This document shows, in pieces, positions 22,239 to 36,486 of a DNA stretch of 64,000 nucleotides; position 1 is the first letter of the stretch, and every line of letters starts with the position of its first letter. Below the pieces are notes generated by a model. The model was not told where the DNA came from. It worked only from the letters and a program-made list of their open reading frames with translations, and did not search any database. Source of the stretch: Hyaloperonospora brassicae (taxonomy: Eukaryota > Oomycota > Peronosporomycetes > Peronosporales > Peronosporaceae); assembly GCA_947650285.1 (NCBI GenBank), contig CANTFL010000980.1, positions 1-64,000 on the forward strand. The letters are read 5' to 3'. The position numbers were made by a program, and so were the translations under genes.

Positions 22239-23198
22239 TCAGTACGAGAAGTCGTACCGCCGTGGTATGTATCTACCAGTGGAGAAATCATCGTCACGGT
22301 CGTGGAACTTTGTAGCAAACAGTAGCGATCGATCGATACCGAAATGAGCGGGTCGACCGTCAGGTACTCCGTCGGACCACGTGCTGTCGTTGCACGCAGT
22401 TCGCACCGTTCTGGTCGAACGTGCGTCAAACGCAGGTCTGTCCCGCGTATAATCCGACCTCGTGAACTTCTTCGACGTCGTCTCTTCCACTTGGCAATGC
22501 ACTCGTCCGTTCCGCGTCACAGGACTGATGATCGTAAGCCGGTGCGCTGATTTTCGGCAACTCCAATGCGTCAACAGTACTCGAAACTCCTTCGAGATGA
22601 TGCGATCACGGGCTCGCGCGTATGACTCTTCAAACGTCGGCGAACCACCCTCCACTTCGGTATCCCCAAGCTCTGCTTGCATTAGTGCAAACACTCGCGC
22701 TGCAGCATCACGCCACACTGATTTCATATCCTGTCCAAGCAGGTGAAGAAGCTGCCGCATTTCCGGTTTCTTGCGCAACGGCAGTGCTAAGGTGAACTTG
22801 GTGTGTAGATCAATTTTGGTCCACAGCGAGTTGTTTTGCTGGAGCTCGTCAACGAATGCTCTGAGCGTTTGTACCGCCGTGTATCGCTTGCCCGACTTCG
22901 CTTGGGCGTTGACAGAAAATAACGAGTCAGCGATCAATGCGAGTTGTGTTCGCAGCGTCGAGACTCGCTCGGTAAGCTCGTCCTTTGACCGCTGGTGCGC
23001 CTTGTCCATGCTTTCTCGATGCGTTTCTTCGAGCTTTCTCAACAGGGCTGTGGGCCATCGCCCTCCAAACTTGAGCAGCTCTTCTCGAAACGCAGTGGCA
23101 TCACCGCGAAATCGCACGAGATGGGTGACAACCTTTTCCACAACCCACTTGGCAAACTCATTCTTGTCGCTAAACTCAAGAGAAGGAGAGCTGTTCAT
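22239..23198 (-). CDS. Hypothetical alpha-helical protein
   Basis: The start is the ATG at 23,198 ([15 protein letters not shown]). Upstream in-frame sequence looks non-coding, with Cys/His/Ser-rich random composition. The first 215 residues or so are charged, helical and coding-like, with [20 protein letters not shown], a basic [10 protein letters not shown] stretch, and [14 protein letters not shown]. The tail after about residue 220 (rich in Arg, Asp and Thr, ending at 22,239) looks less coding-like. The true end may come earlier, or a short intron may lie near 22,540-22,580. I do not recognise the family. There is no signal peptide or membrane segment. It stands alone between degraded regions. 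Confidence 0.5.
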   Translation of the reverse strand: MNSSPSLEFSDKNEFAKWVVEKVVTHLVRFRGDATAFREELLKFGGRWPTALLRKLEETHRESMDKAHQRSKDELTERVSTLRTQLALIADSLFSVNAQAKSGKRYTAVQTLRAFVDELQQNNSLWTKIDLHTKFTLALPLRKKPEMRQLLHLLGQDMKSVWRDAAARVFALMQAELGDTEVEGGSPTFEESYARARDRIISKEFRVLLTHWSCRKSAHRLTIISPVTRNGRVHCQVEETTSKKFTRSDYTRDRPAFDARSTRTVRTACNDSTWSDGVPDGRPAHFGIDRSLLFATKFHDRDDDFSTGRYIPRRYDFSY

Positions 23199-24972
23199 CG
23201 TTTTTGGCGAGTGCTCGACTGAGGAAATGAAGAGCTCGTGCTCATGAGCGACGCGATGACAAGGGACGCGGCCATCCGGCAGTTGGACCGCCTGACCAAA
23301 TGTGGAAACAATCGAAAGCGGTTTATGTTGGCAACGGCATTGACGAAGTCGAACGGATGCAACACGACGCTCCAGTTGCTGCGTCAATTGTATCGATATT
23401 TTCTCTCGTCGGTCGCAGTGGTGACTTGAGCACGAATGGCTGTCAATCGCGAATACGGCGCTCTCCCCGATCGATTGCAGTGGGCCGATACTTTTTGATA
23501 ACGAATCGGACGACAGATCGTGTCGATGTAGTGTGTAATGTGCATGCATGGAATCCAAACTAATCCGATTGATCTTGAAGTGGATGGACCGTAGCCGACA
23601 ACCGGAATATCTTCGCTCTGATATCCATCCATTCGCCAAAAACGCCTGGAATGAGATAGGAATCCAGACCCGACGTGACAGATCTAGAGACTGCTGACAC
23701 AGCACTTTGTCTGCAAGCCTCTGGATATGTGTTGCGTGTGGCCAAAGGTACGAGACACAATCCGTGTTCATTTCGTTTGGTTTGATCCAGTAGAAGCTGC
23801 AGTTATGCAGCGATCGACAGTATTTCCTTCTATGCGACAACATATTGCCACATGTCACGAAACGACCTGGAGCTTCTCTAACGTCAAGGCCCAGCCACTT
23901 CCACTACCAGCGACGATCAGAATACAGCCACTTGATGCTGATATCGTCGCGTCGCTTATGTAGCGCCAATACTGCTACCAGCTGCAGAATGTGATCGACC
24001 TGCGAGCGGAAGGAGGCCGGCAACATCTACAGTCGACGAAGCTCCTGCCATGTGCTGATCGTAGCTGCTTCGCTGCCTGGATCTACGTCCCGGCAATCAT
24101 CATTGTCGAGTGCTTTCCTTATCTATACGATGTGCATGCAAGGTCTCCTGGATCTCCATTTGCTACGAAGATGGAAAGGAACAAAGATGGATCGAAGGAT
24201 ATGGAGGAGGGGGAGAGTGAGCAGGAGCAAGAGCTCGAGTCTAACGCTAAACAAAGCTGTGTATGCAGAATCCCATGTCAATCCCGAGGCTTTGTGATCA
24301 CAGCGGTGACAACGAGAGTGCTTGCTTGTGTGGAGCTGACGGAAGACCAGGATGTGGAAGAGATTCGAAGGACGGATGAAGACGAGAAAAGTAAGGGACC
24401 CTTTGGAAATATGGCATCCGTCGCAGAAGGTCACTAGGACTGAACAGATCAACGTCGTACGGTATACCTGAGTGCTGTCAGCCACAAAAGTCATCCGTTT
24501 GCTAGTAGTAGATCCCTCCGCGACCTTCAGCTTAATGGTTGCAACACACAGAGCAGCGCCCCATCCATTCTTGACATGTCATTTGAGTAGGTGTCCTTCC
24601 CGACAAACAGTCGAACAAAGGCGACAGCATTCGTTCGATCGATCGATCACGCATCTTGTTGAGCAAAAACGAATAAGCCAAAGGATGAAAAAAAGGGTCG
24701 ATCGATCAAGTCACATTGCCCATTTTGGCGATAATAAAACTTGTAGCGGATAGCTGAGCGGCCACAAAACAAGCGCTGGAAACGTCCAATTTGAGCCCCT
24801 GCCGGAGGATAAATCTGCGCAAAGCACAACAACTTACTGGACGAACTCACTGCAGTGTTCACAACAAGACGAAACATACTGTGTAAACAAACAGCCAGTC
24901 TGACAAAACGGCCGCTTTGTCTCCAGCCAACGAAAAGGTCTTTCGTGAACCACAGCTGAACCCGTTGCAACG
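23199..24972. other. Intergenic, no gene supported
   Basis: Short frames occur on both strands, including an acidic one at 23,991-24,437, without domains. The last 350 bp contain the presumed promoter of the exonuclease-fold gene. A GATCGATCGATC run lies near 24,633-24,648. Confidence 0.4.
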
Positions 24973-26246
24973 ATGAAGGTGACTACCGCCACCGAAGCTG
25001 AATGGCAAAGCTATCTCGACAGGAACAACCAGTCACTCGCCCTGCCCGCAGCGACGTCCGTCGGTGTGTACTTTCAATTCGCATGTGCCATCGACAGTGG
25101 GAAGAACGAACCTGGTCAAGTCGTGGCCATTGCCATCTCTGCTTGTGCACTTGGTGGAGAGGCACTTGTGTTGCGGTTGGAAGCACTGAGCAAACGACGA
25201 GTGGGCAAGGGACTGAACGCCTTGGTATGCGACCCTTCAGTCACCAAAGTGATGTACGACGTCCATCGTGCCGCTTACTGGCTTGACACCTTCGGCGTAC
25301 GCACCCTTCAGCTCAACAAATGCATTGACTTGCAGTTGCTCTTTCGACATACACAGGATGCGACTGTGTTGAACGTGAGCATCGTCGACATTGTCAGGTT
25401 CTGCTTCCAGCACTCGGCTGCAAATCGAGCGTCGACCTTGCAGTCGTTCAAGATGGCGACGCATGCACTGAGCTCCGCAGACTGGACAAGTAGCTCGATA
25501 TCACACTCGCTGCTGTAGTCGTTGGCGCAACCGCAGAGTTGTATGTCACTTGTTACGGAAGCGAGAGACCTATGTGGGTCGACGCACACTGTGCGAAGGT
25601 CACGAGTCTCCGGTGGGGGCTTGCGGTCAAGAACAAGGGATGTCCAGCGATTTGGTTTGGCCCTGAGCTCGATTACCAACCGTCAAGGCTCGAGTGTCTT
25701 GTTTCGCCTCCTGGCGGAGACGCCGAGGGAATGCAGGTTCCTGAACTCGCACTCGAGTGCAATCTGGATTCCCTCCTTCGTCTGCTGCCGGCATCGTATC
25801 GGACTGCTATTCTCGCGCCCGACAATGCTCGCGACCTCGTGGACATTTGCATCGATGCGGGCCGCGTGCCTATCGCATACACGGGGAGGAAACAGCGCGT
25901 TCAGCTCTGTCCAGACGGATCCGTCGTGCCAAAGAGTGTCATCGACGAGACCCCGACGGATCTCGGCGGAGAAGAGCGCACAGGCAGCGACACAATCGAG
26001 CCGGCATTGATGGTCAACTGCACGGCATTGATGGTCGAGTGCACCGCATCTCCGTCCCGGGCGAAGGCGGCGGCCACGCAGGCCAAAGTCCAGACGCAGC
26101 AAAGTGGGGGGCCGATGTTTGACGGGATTGTCGAGCTCGACGCTGTGGTGCGCGGCCGTTGTGGGGTCGTTTGGGACGTGGCGCACGCCGTCGACCGCGT
26201 GCTCGCAGGTGCGATGGGCGACGGGGCAGCAGAGACCCGGCAGTAA
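24973..26246 (+). pseudogene. Exonuclease-fold / Ycf45-like protein gene, split by a frameshift
   Basis: Two frames make one gene-like unit. The first (24,973-25,518, ATG start) resembles the DEDD 3'-5' exonuclease fold: LVLRLEAL, then VTKVMYDVHRAAYWLDTFGV (family KVMHDxRxDxxxL), then NKCIDLQLLFRHTQ. The first catalytic DxE is not visible, so activity is doubtful. The second frame (from about 25,494 to 26,246) continues LDITLAAVVVGATAELYV. It then shows LDSLLRLLPASYRTAI..DNARDLVDICIDAGRVPIAYTG, which resembles the segment before the AAA domain in Ycf45/SpoIIIAA-type proteins. The switch lies near 25,480-25,495, where the second frame has a TAG. The expected P-loop ATPase part is absent. The alternatives are a sequencing error, an unusual intron, or a real pseudogene. 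Confidence 0.5.
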
Positions 26247-26449
26247 GACAGGACCGCGCGAGGCGGGTCGTTCAGCTCCAGCGGGCGGGCGGTCGTCCGC
26301 TGTGGGGACCACTGTGGCGGACAGGGCCCTGTGCAACCCGATATGGCTACACGGATCGGGTTTGTCGTCGCCGCGCGTGCAAGCGACAGACAGACCGCTC
26401 ATTTGCACACGCGCGCGCACCTGTTGGCCCGTCGTCTAACGTCTCCGAC

Positions 26450-28010
26450 ATGAACCGCAGCGTGCGGCCCGAGAACGTCGAGTTCACTGTAAAGGTCTGT
26501 CTGATGGTGCACTCCTCCGCGTCCTGTGCCATTGAGCAGCAATGCAATGCCACGTGTGACTCTTTTTTTTTCTTCTTTCTCTCGACTGTCTTGTGGGCCG
26601 TTTTACGTACTGATGCACATGTAAATGTTTGTGTGTGTGTGTGCATGTGACTATATGTGACGGTCTGTATGTGTGGCTGTGACGGTGTTTTATGTGACTG
26701 GGTGGTATGTCGTGTACAGGCAGCAGAGGATTTGGTGCTCACGGGCAAAGAGCGCTCGATCGTGCGCGTGTCGGCCAACAACATGTACTCGTGTCTCATG
26801 CAGAAGACGCAGCGCTTTTCGTCGCTTTTCCGGCACTACAGTAAACACCACGGACTGCCACGCGAGTCGCTCGACTTTTTCTTTACGGTGCGCAATGTGT
26901 CGAAGAAAAAAGAGCAGGAGATGAGGGCAAAACGAGCGCGAGTGGGGGCGTAATGTGTCTCTTTTTGTGATGGTGTTGTCGGTCGGTCATGCGCACGTAG
27001 AACCGCTTGGACCCGGAGGATTCGCCCGAATCCGTGTACCTGCAAAAGGTTGTGGGCACGATACATCGGACAGAGAGGGAGCGTGTGTGTGTGTGCGTGT
27101 GTTGTTTGGACCGTGATGACTGACTGGGTCGTTGTTGTGTGCATGTCTTTGTGCTAGAATGACATCATTCTCGTGCGACATCGAGTGGCGCCAACGATAC
27201 TGACGGTGCCGAGTCACAGTGATGAGGCCTACCTCACAACGATGCGAGAGCTCTTTCTGGTGAGAACGAAGTGTTGAGGTCGTTTCAGGTAGCGAGTGGT
27301 GACTGATTGCTGGTGTTGGGTGGATAGAGTGGGGCCGGGAGTGACATTACGCTGGAAGTTGGACCAGAGCGAGCTGTTCTTCGTGCGCATCGGCTGATCC
27401 TCACGACGAGATGCGAGATCTTCGAGGCCATGTTCCGCCCTGGGGCGATGCGAGAAAGCGAGGATGGAGTCGTTCGCATCGAAGACCACTCCCTCGAGAT
27501 GGTGTCGAAGATGCTTGAGTTCATCTACACCAACCGCGTCCTGGACATGGCCAAGCTCAACTCCAACGTGCGTGAAGAATGGTGTTTGCGCATGATTTGT
27601 TGTTGCCTAACGTCCGCTATCGCGTTGTTTCTTCGTCGTTTTTTGTGCAGCAACTCATCGACCTGCTGACACTGTCCGAGCAGTATCTGCTGCTGCCACT
27701 AAAGCACCTCTGCGAGGTTGCCGCGCAAAACGTTTTGTCTGTCGGAAACGTGGGACAGTTCCTCTGCGCCGCGGAGAAGTTCAATGCCGCATATCTGAAG
27801 GAGTATTGCCTGGCGTTTTTCATGAACCACACGAACGAAATCATTGACGATGAGAGCTTTCGCGAAGAGATTGAAAGCTGCCCGTCGATGGCACTGACGA
27901 TTGTGCGAGCTTCGACTCGCAGCAACCGGTCGCCGCTAGAGCCGGTGACAAAGCGAAGAAGACTCAACATGCCGTTCGACGAGCCTGACTACTTATCTCC
28001 GGACACCTGA
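26450..28010 (+). CDS. SUMO/Rad60-like + BTB/POZ domain protein, six exons
   Basis: Exons by GT-AG and frame are 26,450-26,494, 26,720-26,887, 27,001-27,048, 27,158-27,259, 27,328-27,567 and 27,651-28,010. Together they give 320 residues. Residues of about 10-88 form a ubiquitin-like fold of the Rad60-SLD/SUMO kind: VEFTVK, SANNMYSCLMQKTQ, LDFFFTNRLDPEDSPESV, and NDIILVRHR. Residues of about 110-240 are a BTB/POZ domain (SDITLEVG, LRAHRLILTTRCEIFEAMFRPG, LEFIYTNRV) followed by a BACK-like helix region (LLLPLKHLCEVAAQNV). The C-terminal KRRRLNMPF could be a nuclear localisation signal. BTB proteins commonly act as cullin-3 adaptors. The SUMO-like domain could recruit sumoylated partners or a SUMO-pathway enzyme, but this is inference. 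TG-rich repeats lie in introns 1 and 3. Confidence 0.82.
26615..26700 (+). repeat. TG-rich tract in intron 1 of the SUMO-BTB gene
   Basis: A GTTTGTGTGTGTGTGTGCAT run and TG-rich sequence after it occur inside the first intron. A second short (TG)n run lies in intron 3 near 27,085-27,105. Confidence 0.8.
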
Positions 28011-28241
28011 GTGCGTCGCGCTGCGCCACTTCGTTAGGTGCGAACTTTATTTACAACTTCAGTGCGACCACGCCAGCTGGCCATCTCCATCAGTTTTACA
28101 ACGCAATCATCGGACAGCCACGATCGAGAAACGGGCTTCGTTCAGCAAAAACATCGATCTCTTTTGAGCATAGTAGTCACGTAAGCACGGACGCCCACAC
28201 ATGACATTAGCCCTGTTGTACTGTGTTCCGTATCTCTCACC

Positions 28242-31066
<2,825 letters not shown>

Positions 31067-31288
31067 TGTCGATGCAGCTCGGAGTGGTGTGCTATCAATC
31101 GATTCCCTCTGATAGACGATAGAGGTAAACGCGCTTTTAGTCGAAAGTAAAGTCCGTCGGTAACGGTGATAACCCGCGCTTTGATACGTCGTAGAAAGTC
31201 CATTCTCTTGATACAATATGGATATGCTCGTTCGGCCAACAGCGCGTTTTCCTTTGGCTCGTTTTATGGATTACAGCACTGCGCTGAA

Positions 31289-31380
31289 ACGACTTTAGGT
31301 ACGTGCTCGACGACTCTAGGTACGCACTCGACGACTCTAGGTACGCGCTCAACGACTCTAGGTACGCGCTCAACGACTCG
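31289..31380 (+). repeat. 21-bp tandem repeat, four copies, between two genes
   Basis: The unit is ACGACTCTAGGTACGCGCTCA, given here as ACGACTCTAGG plus TACGCGCTCA. Four copies lie at 31,289-31,372, followed by a partial unit. They sit between the FIGNL1 start (31,066) and the kinase stop (31,572), so they are in the FIGNL1 upstream region or the kinase 3' region. Confidence 0.9.
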
Positions 31381-31571
31381 ACACTTTGACGGTAGTCGCT
31401 AGAGCTTTTGCAGTGTCGTTTCTTGGTTCTAGACATTGCTCCGTACCGGTCGGTTGTTGTGGTTTTCCATTGCGAGCGAATTCTTGACGATGCGATAGAG
31501 GTATGCAGCAACGGTCTCGAGCGACCGATGCACCTTTTTGCATGGACCTCAACCCGTCTTCGTTCTATGAT

Positions 31572-33209
31572 CTACTCGTGGTGAGCAGAGCGCAGGTTGT
31601 ACCGCTTGATAGCGGCGGTCGCGGCAGCGTGGCCTGCAATAGCCTTGAACACTTCTCGGTCGTTGGACGCGTGCACAAGCCCGAGGTCGACGTCCTTCTG
31701 CTTCGTGCGCTTGACGTCGTGATCTACTGGCGCGGCAGCTTTTCTGCTGACTGCTTTGCTGTCAGGACGGGACGTCGTTTTGGCTTTCGCTGTCTTTTTG
31801 GTCTTCGCGACGACGACTGGAAGAGACGCCGGGGGGTCGTCGTCCGCGTTTTTGACGCGCTTCCGCATCGGACTCTTTGTAGCAGATTCTTGCGACGATG
31901 CAAGCTCAGCAGCCTGGATAAACACAGCACACAGCATCACTCAATCAGTCATTTGACACCATCACCATTGCCTGTCGTCACGCAGTGATGGAAGTACCGT
32001 TCCGCCCGTTTTGCGTGCGCCCCACTTAAATGGCGCGTTCAAGCCCTTTTTGCCTCCTAGTATCGAAAACTGCTGTTTGAAGAAGTCGTAATCCGGACAG
32101 TCCTCGAAGCCACACGCACGGATCTTCGTGAACATCGTGCTCCATGCCGCAGGCATCGAAGCACAGAGCTGGTCGATCGAGGTAGCGTTCTTGATTCTGG
32201 CACCTTCGGCGTCGCTCGATGCGTACTGCCAAGGAAGATCGCCTCGTATCAAGTAGATCAGCACGTACAAAAGAGACTCGACGTCATCCCGACGGCTGGA
32301 GGCTGCACATAAAGAGTAAGAAGCGTAGCACAGTGGATACACAGGGTTGGTGAAACGTACTGAGGCCACTGTGGCAGTTGACGCTGAGAAACGTTGGCGT
32401 GCCCACGACTGTCCCCTCTTTGAGTTCTTTGTGCTTGCCTGTCGCCGTTACATAGCGATCTGAAATGCCGAAGTCCACGCAATACACTTTGTTTTCCTTT
32501 CCCATGTTCAGCATAAAGTTTTCAGGCTTCACGTCCACATAGAGAATGTTTTTTACGTGCATCTGCTGCAAAGTCTCCAGCTAAACAGAAACAAAACAAA
32601 AGCACAACGGCACATTCAGCGATCAAATCCAAGCCCTTGTGTTCCTCAGTCGTACAATGTCTTGGCCCAGTCGCGCTGCCGTTTCAGATGGTACAGGACC
32701 TTGCTCCTGCAGCACCGTCTCGAGCGTCCGGCCGAGCCGCTCAATGACTATAAAGCGGTATCCCTACGGTCACAGCAGCTCAGCAAGAATTAGCCACTCT
32801 TAGAGCTATCTACAAGCTGCAAATCCGTCCCCCAGCCGCACCTTATCTTCTCCATACGCTCCCAATGGCACGTACGGGATACCAGGCTGGTCCCTGAGAT
32901 GGTTCTTGTAGAGCAGATGCTCAGCGTACAGAGCGTCTGCATTGCGCTCTTCCGGTGTCTTCTTTCTCTTCTTGTTCTTGAGCTTTGCAGCTGGCAACTG
33001 CGGCAGTGGAGAGAGCTTCATGACGTACTGACGGTCAGGAGTGTCCTGGTCGAGGGACGTCACTGGGACACACAAGACGGTCTAGCGGGGTGGGCGTCAC
33101 GAATGAGGTCAAGAAAAGAGCGCACATATATACCGGCGTAAACGTCGCTGCAGGCCCCCGAGCCGATCTTCTCGCCCAGCCGCCACTTCTTGAGCGTCAG
33201 TCCTTCCAT
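31572..33209 (-). CDS. CK1/VRK-like serine/threonine protein kinase, about six exons
   Basis: The start is the ATG at 33,209 (MEGLTLKKWRLGEKIGSGACSDVY, with the glycine-rich loop GSGACS). Exons then carry QYVMKLSPL (the VAIK lysine), GYRFIVIERLGRTLE, and LETLQQMHVKNILYVDVKPENFML (catalytic loop with Asp and Asn; Val replaces the usual Arg/His before Asp). Next are VYCVDFGISDRY (DFG), GTPTFLSVN, and SSRRDDVESLLYVLIYLIRGDLPWQ. SRRDD and RGDLPWQ are signatures of the casein kinase 1 and vaccinia-related kinase group. The last exon (about 31,940-31,572) is a Lys/Arg/Ala-rich tail, probably nuclear, ending YNLRSAHHE. Substrates cannot be read from sequence. It lies head-to-tail with FIGNL1, 506 bp apart. 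Confidence 0.83.
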
Positions 33210-33299
33210 CGAGAGAGGTGGCGCACGTGTGCACTTGTTTGCTGGATGGAGTATGTGAGTGGGTATCATTGGGATTCAGATTCTGATTCCGTGGATTGG

Positions 33300-34170
33300 C
33301 AATAGGGGATAGCGAGTCCTATTCGCCCCTGTTATGTGCGCAACGTGACACACCGTATTAGTGGACTCAACAGCTGTGTCAAAACGCTATGTGCGATGTT
33401 GCTCGAAGAGCCCAAAGTGGAAAGCTACCACTCGTCTTTATGCAAGTGCGTAAACTGACAGATACCCTATCGAGCTTGCTCTATTGCTTCGGTTACGTCA
33501 CTCGAGATCATATGTTGGTTTAGCACAGTCACTTTGACTCTGACGCCCTTTGTGAACTGCCAAAGAAGCCCCAAGGGGTGCATTTACTCGTTGATCTGCA
33601 GTACTCAAGCACAGAAAGAGTGTGAATGTGCATGTACAGGCGTTGAACAGCATATCCCGGACGACGGGACCTGGCTAATCGACCACGTTTCTCTCCCGAT
33701 GAGGCGAAGGGGTCCCGATCCCAGCCCGGTGTGTTGAGGATGAGCGTCGACCGGGTATAGATGGCTAAAGTTCCAGCGGCGAAGGCGAGTAAGCGAATAC
33801 AGAAGAAAGAGTCGACGAAACCGGGAGGTAGAGTAGATCCAGCGGTCATACGACCCATACCGGTGATCACTTAGCCACCATAATAAGTGTAGCAGCTAAT
33901 GACTGTAGCATTGATCCCCCTCCTAAGCGGGCGCGAAGCAAGCGAATTTCCTGTCGGCTACGTATAGAGAGGCTACGGATCATCCACATTTGCTAAAGGT
34001 ATGGTTGTGCGGCGCGGCTACGATGGAATGATCTCTAGGGACACTGGCAGAATTAACCTTCGACACATCGGAATAACGGGCACGTCTGCGTCTGCGGCCT
34101 CTTACATCAGCCACCCCTCGAAGAATATTTGACACTTTCACCGAGGCGGTGAAAGCTTCCAAACGGCTTA
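33300..34170. other. Gene-poor stretch, nothing firm
   Basis: Short frames only. A basic, Lys/Pro-rich reading at about 33,760-33,870 (MAKVPAAKASKRIQKKEST) could be the start of a decayed retroelement Gag, but no further domain follows. Confidence 0.4.
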
Positions 34171-34179
34171 CTTGCGCGG

Positions 34180-34970
34180 GCATCTGACTGCTGAGTATTC
34201 AAAATCGATCAGCAAGTAAGTTCTCTCCTCTGCTGAGACACTTGGATGCGCAGATGGGGAAGCGGAAATACCTACCTAAGCTCAAAGTTACCGAGGTAGA
34301 CAACCCTGCTCGATCTTCTTCGGCTTGTATTCGTGGCCTGAACAGGCACTTTGGCCTACTGAAAAGGTTTGGCGTAACGATTAGCAATGCACAAATACGA
34401 CTAATTTGCGGCGTTAAGCCGGCGACTTGGGCTGCAGACCGGGACAGATCGATTACTTGCGGATCGCCGCTTCGGTTTCAGTCGCGGCTCTCGTCTCGCT
34501 GGAAACTCGCAACCTCTGTGTAGTCAGCAGCTTCTGTCCCTCCAAGTCCTGTGAGATCAAACGAAAGGGCGGATGCTGACTCGCTTCGCGCTTTTACAGG
34601 TCTCCAATGCAGTATACACCAACTACAGGGTTGTGGTGTCCTCTGCTGAGTCCCATCAACTCGTCAATGGACAATTACACGATCCCGTTCCATTATGCTA
34701 ACCGACTAGGCGATAGACAATACTGAAATTATACCTTGACCGAGTTCACTGGCTTATCGCTCGACGAGTCTTCTACGGTGCCGTCTGTTTACCACTCGTT
34801 ACCGGCTTGTATTTGACGAGACTACTTCTTTCTCTATTAGCGAGTGCTGCCCGCCCAGTCCGACTTGGCCTCGTGATGTTGTTAATCGGAACCAATGAAA
34901 GCCACGCCTCTCGAGGCTCGACGAAAGCATATTTCACACTTTACATTGACTTTTCGGAAACTGTGCGTTT
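34180..34970 (+). repeat. Dispersed repeat, copy 1
   Basis: It shares several blocks in the same order with 44,165-44,700, for example CGCGCTTTTACAG, TGCAGTRTACRCC (R = purine), the GACGAGACTACTTCTTTC block and GCCTCTCGAG. Similarity is moderate, with indels. Coding capacity is lost. The copies may be solo LTRs or internal pieces of one element; the class is unknown. Confidence 0.65.
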
Positions 34971-35030
34971 TGTTTGGACCTGAAACGGCTACGCTGCATC
35001 GCTCTACTCTTTCACATATTATGGAATAGG

Positions 35031-35074
35031 CCACGACTAGGGGCACACCCCACTTTTGCTACGGGCACACCCGC
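35031..35074 (+). repeat. Left terminal inverted repeat
   Basis: The sequence around 35,038-35,074 contains CTAGGGGCACACCCCACTTT, then TGCTACGGGCACACCCGC. It pairs with the reverse complement of 36,487-36,524 with only two or so mismatches. The outer part (GGCCACGA) looks like a shortened further unit. Confidence 0.75.
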
Positions 35075-35285
35075 CCTCCTAAAATAATAAAAAGGACTTC
35101 CAACTCTTCGAAACTATGCAGTACTAAAGCTGCACGACCTCGCGGGAACGACTCGGTTGCTACTTGCTCCACTGTGATACCATTGTACGTACTACGCTTA
35201 GTGTGTTTCTTCCTAAAGCAAGGGTCATGTTGATGTATTGAACGGCGACAGAAGACGGCTGTTGTCTGGCTTTTGCTTGCATCTT

Positions 35286-36230
35286 TCACTCGCGACAACG
35301 TTTGTCATAAGCGTCTGGATCCAATTGTCTCCAGCATCGGCACAGTTGAGATTTCGTGCGGCCACTTAGCTCAGCAGCAAGCCGCGGCCAGAGTCTGGGC
35401 GACTCGATGCCTCACTCGCGCTATCTTGTAAGAATGAGCCATGTTTCTGCTCGGTGAACTTACGGGACGACAAGTCCGGGTTGATGCAGTTGACATATCG
35501 GTCCCGAATCGCTGGCTGCGTTCGCCCGGGCACACGATGAAAAATGCCGTTCCACGGCACTTGATCCTAATTGAACTCACCGTCTTTTGGCACGTATGCA
35601 CGAAGTGCGAGAAGCAGCCGTCTATCTTCACACAGCGAAAAATTGCCTCACCGAAGACCTCGTGCAAGCGAGAGCTGCCATCGATGGCGGATCTGCTCCG
35701 ACATACGGCCATCCATTAAATCTGCAACCACGTCCCACTTTTCGCCAAAGACCGGGACAGCTTCACGCAGGATCTAATCTTCTTCTGGCGTAAAGGTTGA
35801 CCGCGTGTTTCCTGCGTTCAGCGCAGTCTTGTACCGAGTAAGACAATGAGCTGCTGGTCTTCCCGGCACTGGCATGCGCTTTGCAATCTCGTGCCACTTC
35901 TTCACCAGTTTCGGGTCTTCTTCCTCCGTGGACAACCGTCGAAACGCTGTGTCTTCCACTTATTTCCACGCGCCAAGCCGAAACACCGGCGACTCGTGCA
36001 AGTCATACCACAATTTGCACGCAATACCCGAACGTTCGATCGGAAACTTTCTCGACTTGCGTGCTTCCTGCCCGCGCGAAGTTTGTTCCACGCTTGCAGA
36101 AGTATCTCCACGTTAGCGGCGTGTGTCACGTAGAGATCTTTGGCAAAGTCCGCGACGACTTTACGCTCTCGACTCGTGTAAATTGTTGGGGGCCCGGCTA
36201 CAAACTACTCGTGACTGTGAGCACGTAGAA
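35286..36230 (-). pseudogene. Myb-repeat DNA-binding protein pseudogene (SNAPC4-like)
   Basis: On the minus strand, Myb/SANT repeats are readable in order: KKWHEIAKRMPVPGRPAAHC; then FTPEED and KWDVVADLMDGRMSEQI; then VPWNGIFHRVPGRTQPAIRD; and finally LAAELSGRTKSQLCRCWRQL. The regular Trp spacing of Myb repeats is preserved. Four in-frame stops break it: TAA at 35,960-35,962, TAG at 35,774-35,776, TGA at 35,648-35,650 and TAG at 35,567-35,569. Frameshifts near 36,030 and 35,420 add to this. Each stop is one C-to-T change away from CAA, CAG or CGA. The domain pattern recalls SNAPC4-like Myb proteins. It lies inside the TIR element. Confidence 0.8.
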
Positions 36231-36486
36231 ACTCGGATGTCGTTGCCACTGCCGATGGTCAGATCTTGGCGTCGTACAATTTGATTGTATACCGTATTTG
36301 AGACAGTAGAGATCCCAGCAGGCATAGCCGGTCGGATACAGCCCTGGCAAAGATGGATTTTGAAAAAAATCTCGCGAATGAGTGCATTTACCGTTTAAGA
36401 TAGGGACATATCGCGCAGGGTAAGTGACTACGTGTTTTGCTTATTCTGCACCATGCTAGGTGAAGTCCTTTTTATCATTCAGGAAA

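Noticed and set aside
22771..23247. 158-codon plus-strand frame
   Set aside because: Shadow of the minus-strand hypothetical protein, whose translation looks more protein-like.
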